Below, piece by piece: positions 9,947 to 18,655 of a DNA stretch of 64,000 bases. Under the pieces are notes generated by a model. It was not told where the DNA came from. It searched no databases and worked only from the letters and a program-made list of their open reading frames with translations. The position numbers and the translations under genes are program-made. Positions within the stretch are counted from its first letter, which is position 1; every line of letters begins with the position of its first letter. This DNA comes from Tillandsia leiboldiana (taxonomy: Eukaryota; Streptophyta; Magnoliopsida; Poales; Bromeliaceae), in the NCBI GenBank assembly GCA_029204045.2, contig CM055063.1, positions 28,899,721-28,963,720 of the forward strand. Direction: 5' to 3'.

Positions 9947-12132
9947 ATGCCTCCGCGACGCACGATGTCGACGCGTTCGCAGCCTTCTTCCTCTGAGCCG
10001 AGCAGGAGGACTCGGGGCAGGGACAGCTGAGGGAGGTTCTGGAGCTCCGTGCCCAGGTGGCACAGTTGTCTGAGGCGGTGCGGCGTCAGGAGGAGACATC
10101 TCAGCGCCAGGAGGAGGCTTCGCAGCGCCAGGAGGAGGCTTCTCAGCGCCAGGAGGAGGCTTCTCGGCGCCATGAGGAGGCTTCTCGGCGCCAGGAGGAG
10201 GCCTTGGGTCGGATAATGCTTCTGTTAGAGCAGAGGGCGCAGCCTGTGGTAGCACCCCCTGAGAGTTCGCCTGTGCCGTCTTCGCCAGCTGCGGCGCCCC
10301 CTGTTGTTCCGTCAGCACCGGCAGTTCCTGTCGAGCCGGTTTCTAGCAGACCACCGTCCGGGTCAACGGGACCGTTGACTTCAGCTAGGCAGCGGGTGGT
10401 GGTGGATCTATTGATGAGGTTCCGCCAGTTCGATCCACCCCGTTTTTCTGGTATGAGTGCTGAGCCGTGGGAGGCCGAGTCTTGGATCACGGCCATGGAG
10501 CGTCATTTTGAGAGTTTATTCATTAAGGATCGCTTTCGGGTCCTTTTGGCTACACATTTCTTGGAGAGCAACGCCGAGGCTTGGTGGCGGCGTGTGCGAC
10601 CTGCTTGTCCGCCTGGGACGCAGCTTCTCACATGGGCAGAGTTCCGCAGTCTTCTTCTAGGAGCTTTCTTTCCCAAGAGTGTTCGTCAGAGACTGGAGGA
10701 GCAGCTGAGGAATCTCCGCCAGGGAGATAGGCCCGTGCATGTGTACATAGCTGACTTCAATCAGCTGTTAGCTAGTATGCCTCACGTGGCCAGGGATGAG
10801 GCTCACCAGATTTACATGTTTGAGCGGGGGTTGCGGCGGGACATTTATCATCTTGTTCCATCCCGCAGATTGCAGACTTTGGAGGCCTCGATGGAGCAGG
10901 CTTTATATGTTGAGTCTGGAGAGGCAGTGATGGAAGAGGTGGCTCCAGCCCCCGTAGTGACTCCAGGGGCGAAGCGCCCGGCACCGATCGATGAGGGGCA
11001 GTCGAGTAGGCAGGGACCCCCGAGACCTCCACGATTCCAACCTCAGGGTCGTGGGCACCAGGGACGCCAGAGATCTGGATCATCTCGTCAGTCTTCGCAG
11101 CAGCAGCAGCAGCAGCATCGACCACCTCGGCCGCAGCAGCCTTCTCAGCAGCAGCAGACCTCACGGCAGCCCCGGCAGGACCGATGTGTTTTTTGTGGAG
11201 GGTCGCACTTACCGATTCATTGTCAGCAGAGGCACGGCCGTTGCTTCCGTTGCGGACAGGCCGGTCACATTCAGAGTTCGTGCCCCAGGGCAGGTCATCC
11301 AGCTCCTTCCTCGGCCTCAGCACCTTCTGTTCCTCACCAGACGGCAGGGCCTTCTGTGGCCTATGGTAGGCCTGATCATGCTTCATCTTCCTCGCGACAG
11401 CCGGATCGACGACCACCAGCACCGAGTGGGCGTGTTTATGCCGCTCAGATTGAGGATGCTACAGTCGCGGACCACGTCGTCGCAGGTATTATTTTGATTT
11501 CTGCAGTTCATACTCGAGCTCTTTTTTATACTGGCGCATCGCATTCATTTATTAGTAGAGCATTTGCATCCCTACATGGTATAGAGGTAGTTTCATTATC
11601 GCATGCACTAGAGGTTCAGATTCCAGACCATGTCTTGCATGTCGAGGAGTATTGTAGGGATTGCCCTGTACAGTTGGGACCCTGGATCCTGCCGGCAGAC
11701 TTGCTCGTCTTGTGGCAGCTCCAGGATTTCGACGTTGTACTTGGCATGGATTGGTTATCTCGGTATTGCGCCACTATAGACTGCAGAGAGAGGACGGTGA
11801 CCCTCCGCGAGCCTGGACAGGAGGATTTCATTTTCAGAGGATGCCAGAGTACCTTATTTGCGGTGACTATTTCTTCGGCGAGAGCTCGGCGGATGATGAG
11901 TAGAGGTTGCACCGCTTTCCTGACGACGATTGTGGAGGTGCCTACGGCGGCACTGGGACTCGAGGATATTCCTATTGTCCGTGAATTCCCAGATGTGTTT
12001 CCCTCAGAGCTGACGACTATGCCGCCGGAGAGGGAGATTGAGTTTGTGATTGATGTGGTTCCAGGAACCGCACCAATCTCGAAGGCACCTTATAGGATGG
12101 CACCTGCCGAGCTGAGGGAGCTGAAGGCCTAG
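9947..12132 (+). pseudogene. Element A gag-protease (frameshifted, active-site mutated, ends in a stop)
   Basis: Start chosen at ATG 9947, because gag of B begins with the same MPPRR word. A 1-base frameshift lies in 9990-10035, after which the frame is open from 10057. In order: a coiled-coil-like run of RQEEAS(Q/R) heptads (10084-10209), the retrotransposon capsid domain (about 10430-10920, with FDPPRFSG, AEAWWRRV and FFP), a Gln-rich linker (about 11090-11160), zinc knuckles CX2CX3HX4C (from 11185) and CX2CX4HX4C (11242-11283), and aspartic protease. The protease motif reads FYTGASHSFIS where the family has Asp at the Tyr position (codon 11527-11529), so the catalytic residue is lost. The frame ends at TAG (12130), just before RT, where the family normally reads through. 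Confidence 0.92.
10084..10209 (+). repeat. 21-bp coding tandem repeat in gag of A (6 units)
   Basis: Six consecutive 21-bp units, consensus CGCCAGGAGGAGGCTTCTCAG, encode the heptad RQEEASQ. B has three units (15694-15756) and C two (42498-42539 on the minus strand), so copy number varies among related elements by whole heptads, preserving the frame. Confidence 0.9.
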
Positions 12133-13063
12133 TTGCAGGACTTGATGGATGTGGGCTTTGTGAGGCCCAGTGTATCTCCATGGGGAGCGCCGATTTTGTT
12201 TGTGAAGAAGAAGGATGGGTCGCTTCGGTTGTGTGTGGACTACAGAGAGCTGAATAAAGTGACCATCCGGAACAAGTACCCACTACCACGGATTGATGAT
12301 CTGTTCGATCAGTTACAGGGAGCATCCATGTTCTCGAAGATTGATCTCCAGTCAGGTTACCACCAGCTGAGGGTGAGGGCCGAGGACATTTCCAAGATGG
12401 CTTTTAGATCCCGGTACGGGCATTATGAGTTTACAGTTATGCCTTTTGGATTAACTAATGCCCCTGCTACATTTATGGATTTAATGAACCCGGTATTTCA
12501 GCCGTACTTGGACCGGTTTGTCGTTGTGTTCATTGACGACATTTTGATTTACTCCCGAAGTGATATAGAGCATGAGGAGCACTTGAGGATAGTGTTGCAG
12601 CTTCTGCGAGAGAAGAAGCTGTATGCCAAGCTTAAAAAGTGTGAATTTTGGCTTCGGGAGGTTGCATTTCTAGGCCACATTGTATCAGCCGCAGGAGTGG
12701 CAGTAGACCCGGCGAAGATTGATGCTGTTCGGGATTGGCCTAGACCGACGACGGTTACTGAGGTCCGTAGCTTTTTGGGATTAGCAGGTTATTACCGTCG
12801 GTTTGTAGAGGGCTTTGCGAAGCTCTCTACTCCCCTGACCAGTTTGACCAGGAAGGGGATAAAGTTTGTTTGGACTGAGCGGCGCCAAGAGAGTTTTGAG
12901 GAACTGAAGACGAGATTGATCTCGGCACTAGTTCTAGCACTACCTGTGATGGGCGATGGATTTGTGATTTATAGTGATGCCTCCCACAGCGGTTTGGGAT
13001 GTGTTTTGATGCAGCATGGTAAGGTAATTGCTTATGCTTCACGGCAATTAAAGGATTATGAGA
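12133..13063 (+). pseudogene. Element A reverse transcriptase and start of RNase H
   Basis: Continues the polyprotein after the stop at 12130. RT motifs are clear: WGAPILFVKKKDGS, YRELNKVTIRNKYPLPRIDD, FSKIDLQSGYHQ, MPFGLTNAPATF, and the catalytic FIDD (Asp codons 12535-12540). The thumb/connection region (FLGHIVSAAGV, SFLGLAGYYRRFV) follows, then RNase H starting at YSDASHSGLGCVLMQ (Asp codon 12976-12978). The frame is open until element B enters after YEKN at 13068. The RT domain is complete and no active-site change is visible, although the frame is cut off from gag by the stop and from the rest of pol by B. Confidence 0.95.
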
Positions 13064-13068
13064 AGAAT
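13064..13068. repeat. Left target-site duplication of element B (AGAAT)
   Basis: AGAAT here is repeated exactly at 21596-21600. Removing B plus one copy restores the RNase H reading frame of A (YEKNYPTHDLELAAV). Confidence 0.97.
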
Positions 13069-15252
13069 TGTAGGACCCCCGAACCCCATGCAGCATTTTT
13101 CCGATGGATCCACTGTTAGAACACCTGTTGTTGGTGTATCTGGCCCATGGTGCATCAATGGGATGCCACAGATGGACCCTGTAAGGTTTTATTAGCTGTG
13201 TTGGCTTTCGGCTGGGTTTGCCGAAATTTTGAAAAAGAATTAGGCCAAACAGACGGCGGAAATGGATTCAGCACGGAAAAACGCTTGAAATTGGCTTTTT
13301 GTTTGCCAAATTCTGAGTCCNNNNNNNNNNCTGTCGATCTGGATCTCTTGCTTCCTACTATCATGTTAAAAATATTTGTTATGTGGAACCTGACCTAGCA
13401 CCCCCTCATATGTTGCATGTGTAACCAGACCAGTAGAAAACCCTCACTTGGGCTAGGGTTATTTTGTTTAGACATCCCACACTTTATGTCGCATTCCTGG
13501 ACTTAGTGTTATCCTCGCCCGGGTAGTGGCCGCCGAGCGGTCGGGACTTCTCTATAGTGTGGGATGCATTGCACTCGTGCTTGGGAGCAGAGTGGAGTCT
13601 GGTAGATGTAGTGGTTCGCTTGTCTGTATCGCGGAACCGTTTGGGGTAAACGGTGGACCCGAGAGATCTTGTTTTCCCCTGTTTGGGTCGTCGCCACTGT
13701 GTAGTGGCAAGTAGTTTACTAGTGTTAGCCGGACCTAGAACCCAGAACCTTTTCGACATATACATGATTTTAGTCTACCAATGTTTTCTTTCAAACATCG
13801 AAGGGCCGCTGGAGTCTGTTCTTGTTTGATTGGACAAAGGCATCAGCCCTTCGGGGTTGGGTAAAACACTTGTTTTCTAACTGTTTTTCTAAAAGAACTA
13901 AAATCATTAAATATGGATTTCTTCCAGATCAAATTAGTTTTCAATAACAAATGTCACCTTTTTCCGGTAAATCTCCCCACTCGAAAGGATTCGAGTGGTC
14001 TGGGTTCTAGGGGTCGTTCCTCTGTCGGGGACGAAAGCCACGGGGGCCGAGCCTGGAACCTGTCTTGTGATAGGGTTGTAGGTGTAGGTCTCACGGGACT
14101 TTCGGGCCCTGTTGGTGTCTTCTGCGAGTTGTACTGTGATATTGCTTTCCCGAACTATAAGGGATCGGGAACTTCGATAGTCGGAGCCTAGAGTCTGTTC
14201 TTGTTTGATAGGGTTCTTAGCACCGGTCTATCGGGTTTCCGAACCCTTATGGTGTCGGTCTTTCTGGAGAGTTTAGTGTTCTGTTGTGGGAGCCGTCTGG
14301 TGGACGGTGGCCCCAGCTGTGTGACTTCCAGCTTGTGGTTGAGAGTTGGTGTCGTGGTCGATCTTGTTGATCGTGGTTGGACTATAGCCTGCATGAGCCA
14401 TATTTGAGCTCGACAGAGATACGCGGATACTTTCCTCGGTGGGGGTCGCTCCCTCGAGAGCCACTCCGGAGTTGGGCCTGTTACTTGCTATCGCGACTTG
14501 TCGACGCCGTCCCTCTGACTGGCCAGTTAGCGGCAGTCACGGACACCCTACGGTAGACCCGTCCTGTTGAGGATATGCGGCAGTGGCAGTAGGTGGGCGC
14601 AGGTTTGACTGGACCCTTTGAGGCAGTCAGTTTAGATTTGGTGAGTTTACTGTGTGTGTTAGTAGATGCATCATGTTTCATCTGTTCCTTTTCTTGAGCA
14701 TCTAGATAGAGGCATAGTAGCTGTAGAGTTACTTTTCCAGCCCTTTCATTTCAGTTTTATATTGTTACTTTATGCCTCTAGTAGACTTAGTGGGCAGTCC
14801 GTCGGGCTTGTTGGCGGCACCACTGAGAACTACTTGGGACGTAGTTCTCACACCCGTCGTGGTGTATTTTCCCACAGGGACTTCTACTCCGTTTCCTGCT
14901 GCTCCTGTTGCTGCTTCTTCTGATCGAGGTAAGGGAGTCGCGAGATAGTTCCCCACCAGTCGTCGTCCAGAGAGTAGATGTACCCTTATTACTTTTGAGA
15001 GTTCCTGTTGAGAGAACTTTGTAGTGAGGTATAGAGTTGTATTTATTTTCTACTGCTCGAGAGACTTTTGTACTTTGGTGAGGACTTGTGTTGTATATAG
15101 TTTTTATTTCTAGCAGTTTTACTTTCAGCTCTGATATCTGCATAGTATAGATGCTCTTTTGCAGGTTAGTCGCTTCGTCTATACGGGCTTCCCGTATGGG
15201 CGGCGGATCTGTTGGCGAGCCCGGGTCGCAGTTTCGACGCCGGGGCGTGACA
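13069..15252 (+). repeat. 5' LTR of element B, with about 1.67 kb missing at the gap
   Basis: It begins TGTAGGACCCCCGAACC and ends CCGGGGCGTGACA. The 3' LTR is 3851 bp while this copy is 2184. Sequence left of the N run matches the 3' LTR up to 17997, and sequence right of it resumes at 19669, so about 1671 bp (the GC-rich G-box U3, TATA box and early R) are unassembled. The conserved hairpin is at 14824-14850. Confidence 0.92.
13321..13330. other. Assembly gap (10 N)
   Basis: Ten Ns inside the 5' LTR of B. Alignment to the 3' LTR implies about 1.67 kb of missing sequence, so the written gap length is not the true size. Frames that read across it are artefacts. Confidence 0.97.
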
Positions 15253-15259
15253 GATTAGG

Positions 15260-15272
15260 TGGTATCAGAGCC
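15260..15272 (+). other. Primer binding site of element B
   Basis: TGGTATCAGAGCC, seven bases after the LTR end; the spacer is one base shorter than in A. The leader 15273-15552 holds no gene. Confidence 0.92.
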
Positions 15273-15552
15273 TAGGTTGTAGGTCATTGTGGACTTAGAA
15301 ACCCTAGGCTTGTGGTTGGACATTAGGATGACTACGTGAGAGTCGTGACTGTTAGCGAGAGTCCTGATTGAGTTTGATACCTCTCCCAAGGGATGGGATG
15401 AGTGACTGGCATGTTTATTCTCCTAAGCGATTATGTTGGCTGCAGACAACATAATGCTAGGGAATGGATGACATGTCCTAGACTTTCGCTGGATTGGGTC
15501 GTGTTTGTTTGGTACTGTCCTGATGTTTCCATGTGTGTTGTAGGTGGGCACG

Positions 15553-17084
15553 ATGCCTCCCCGACGCAGGGTACAGACGCGTTCTCAGCCTTTTCCCTCC
15601 GATGAGCCTGGGCAGGAGGAGCCAGCACAGGGTCAGCAGAGTGAGGTGCAGGAGCTTCGGGCTCAGTTGGCCCAGTTGTCTGAGGCGGTGCAGCGCCAGG
15701 AGGAGGCTTCTCAGCGCCAGGAGGAGGCTTCTCGGCGCCAGGAGGAGGCCTTTGGTCGGATGATGCTTCTTTTTGAGCAGAGGACGCAGCCTGTGGTAGC
15801 ACCCCCTGTGTGTTCGCCTGTGCCTTCTTCGCCAGCTGTGGCGCCCCCTGTGGTCCCGTCAGCGCCGGCTATTCCTGTCGAGCCGGTTTCTAGCATACCA
15901 CCAGCCTGGGTCGGTGGGACCTTGACTTTGGCTGAGCAGAGTGCGGTGGTGGATCTGTTGATGAGGTTCCGCCGGTTTGATCCACCCCGTTTTTCTGGTA
16001 TGAGTGCTGAGCCGTGGGAGGCAGAGTCTTGGATCACGGCCATGGAGCGTCATTTTGAGAGTTTGTTCGTTGAGGATCGATTTCGAGTCTTTTTGGCTAC
16101 ACACTACTTGGAGGGCAACGCCGAGGCTTGGTGGCGGCGTGTGCGGCCTGCTGGTCCGCCTGGGACGCAGATTCTTCCCTGGGCGGAGTTCCGCAGACTT
16201 CTGTTAGGGGCCTTCTTTCCTGAGAGTGTTCGCCAGAGATTGGAAGAGCAGCTGAGAAATCTCCGTCAGGGAGATCGGCCCGTGAATGCATACATAGCCG
16301 AATTCAATCAGCTTTTGGCTAGTATGCCTCACGTGGCCAGGGACGAGTCTCACCGGATCTACATGTTCGAGCGGAGGGCTGCGCCGGGATATTTATCAGC
16401 TTGTTCGCTCCTGCAGATTACAGACTTTGGAGGCATCGATGGAGCAGGCGTTATATGTTGAGTCTGGAGAGGCAGTGATGTCAGAGGTGGCTCTAGCCCC
16501 CGTAGTGATTCCTTGGGGCGAAGCGCCCAGCACCGGGTGATGAGGGTCAGACGAGCGGGCAGGGACCTCCGAGACCTCCACGATCTCATCCTGAGGGTCG
16601 TGGGTTTCGTAGGCGCCGGAGATCTGGTGAGCCCCAGCAGCAGCAGCATCAGCGGTATCGGCAGCAGCGGCAGGAGCGGTGTGTCATCTGTGGCGGGCCT
16701 CATCCACCGTCGCAGTGTGATCAGAGACAGGGGCGGTGTTTCCTCTGTGGAGAGTTGGGACATTTCCGCGCAGCTTGCCCCCAGGCCATTTTGTCAGTGC
16801 GGCCGATTGCGACAGCACCCCCCTTGCCCATCCATGCAGCGGGAACCCCTCCGGCACACCAGCGGACAGAGTGGGCCACGACGTCGGGACAGACGGGACG
16901 ACGACCTGCAGCACCCAGCGGACGGGTTTATGCAGCCCTGTTGGAGGACACCCCGGCAGCGGATCTTGCCGTGGCAGGTATGATTTTATTTCAGTTAGCC
17001 GAGTTGAGCATTTTGTTACCGCTGCATTCTTCTGCTTTATTAGTTGAGTATCTGCATCGGCGTCCTTGCATGGGTTTGGGTTAG
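15553..17084 (+). pseudogene. Element B gag with start of protease (frameshifted)
   Basis: Start at ATG 15553 (MPPRRRVQTRSQ). In order: three RQEEAS heptads (15694-15756), capsid domain (about 15970-16380, FDPPRFSG, AEAWWRRV, FFPESVRQRLEEQL), a frameshift near 16375 where FERG becomes FERRAAPG, then in other frames a basic linker, two zinc knuckles near 16680-16785 (CVICGGPH..., then CFLCGELGHFRAAC) and the protease N-terminus (SGRVYAALLED, about 16920-16985). Similarity to protease stops before the active-site motif. In A the same words are followed by protease and RT, so B has lost everything downstream. The frameshift may be mutational or, less likely, programmed. Confidence 0.9.
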
Positions 17085-17744
17085 GAATTTCTGCTACATG
17101 TTTTAGCGATTGGATTCTTCCCTGTATCCTACGAGTAGAGGAGGGTCGCAGTGTGTGATCAGTGCCGTTGAGACTTGGGACTTCGCCTGCCGATGTAGCG
17201 ATTCTATGACAGCTCCAGGACTTGGATTGAGCACACGAGTTGGACTGGAGGAGGTCATTTTTTCTCAGGACGCTGGCATATCCTCCCAACAGCATGGGCT
17301 TCAGCGACTGTGGTCAGACGCCACCCCTCGGGAGCAGACGTGATGTTAGGACTAGTGGTTATGTCCTTAGGAGTCTCGGTTAGTGATAGCTTTCTTTTGT
17401 GGCCACAGTAGGAACGACACCAACACTTCTCCCCCTTTTCTCACCTTGTACTGAAATTTACGAACAGGACGAAAACTTCGAAAGATTGCTCCAGAAATGG
17501 AGACAGTGCCCGAACCTGTTCTTGTTTGATTGGGGCGAAGGCACTGATTTTTCAAAATTTTCGGACTTTTCGCTAATTTCAGCTGTTTTCCTAATCCAGG
17601 GGTGGAGGTGATTACTTTCCTGCTGGTGGAGCCGTATCTTTCTTGTTAGTTTAGTGTTGCGTTCTTGGTTGTTTTGATTGTTTGGTTTTATTGTTGTGGC
17701 GTGTTTTTGTTTCGGGGACGAAACTTCCTTTTAGTGGGGGAGGA
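17085..17744 (+). other. Non-coding 3' tail and polypurine tract of element B
   Basis: No domain is recognisable. The same tail occurs in element C on the minus strand (40523-41220), including a word (CTGTTCTTGTTTGATTGG) that also recurs several times within the LTRs. The end carries TTTCGGGGACGAAA (17710-17723, a small inverted repeat) and the polypurine tract AGTGGGGGAGGA (17733-17744) abutting the 3' LTR. Confidence 0.85.
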
Positions 17745-18073
17745 TGTAGGACCCCCGAACCTCATGCAGCATTTTTCTGATGGATCCACTGTTAGAACAC
17801 CTGTTGTTGGTGTATCTGGCCCATGGTGCATCAATGGGATGCCACAGATGGACCCTGTAAGGTTTTATTAGCTGTGTTGGCTTTTCGGCTGGGTTTGCCG
17901 AAATTTTGAAAAAGAATTAGGACAAACAGACGGCGGAAATGGATTCAGCACGGAAAAACGCTTGAAAATGGCTTTTTGTTTGCCAAATTCTGAGTCCGGA
18001 TGCCCAAAAACGGACTCCCGGAAAATTTACTGGATTTCTGGTGCATGGGGGAGCCGTGGACCGGCGGGGGTGC

Positions 18074-18478
18074 CACGTGGCAGGCCCGGATTGGCCGGCG
18101 CACGCGGCCGGGTCAACGGAGGGCAAGGGTAAGGACCGGGGTGCACCGGGAGGCGCGTGGACCGGCAGGTGTCCACGTGGCAGCGCCTGATTGGGCAGCT
18201 CTGGTGCGCTCGGTCTGCGGGAGTGCGCGGGGAGGCGTGGACCGGGGGCGCGCCACGTGGCAGCACCCGGTTGGCGGGCGCATGCGCGCGCGGTCCACGC
18301 AGCGCGCGGGGCAGGTGCCGCGGGCAGGTGGCCGTACGCGGGGCAGGCGCGGGCGACGTGGGCGTGCCACGTGGCGCCCGCTGATTCGCGGGCGCCACCT
18401 ACCGCGTTGACGCGGGCAGGGACACGTGGCGCTCCCCGCGGCGGCTTGCACGGCTGCGGCGTGTTCGGGGGACACGTG
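18074..18478. promoter_or_regulatory. Array of six CACGTG motifs in U3 of LTR B
   Basis: CACGTG at 18074, 18174, 18254, 18368, 18423 and 18473, all followed by G (CACGTGG), in a very GC-rich 400-bp block with ATTGG motifs between some of them. Position and layout match the array in LTR A although the sequences between boxes differ. Confidence 0.65.
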
Positions 18479-18647
18479 GCGGGCGCCGGCGCGGGTCGGA
18501 CCAAGCAGGCGTCCGGCTGGATCCCGTGTGCGGGCTGGGCTGGGCCGGGCCGCACTGTGCGCGCCCGAAACCGGCCGGGCCGGGCTGCACTGTAGCCGCC
18601 CGAATCTTGGGACAATTTCGGTATTATCCGAATTGTTCCTTTGGGCC

Positions 18648-18655
18648 TATAAATA
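18648..18655 (+). promoter_or_regulatory. TATA box of LTR B
   Basis: TATAAATA in the context GGGCCTATAAATAGGC, 170 bp downstream of the last CACGTG box. Confidence 0.75.

Noticed and set aside
13147..13398. Open frames crossing the 10-N gap
   Set aside because: They depend on the placeholder length; the true missing length is about 1.67 kb.
16370..16380. Programmed frameshift in gag of B
   Set aside because: No slippery heptamer or downstream structure is evident and A does not have it; a simple indel is more likely.
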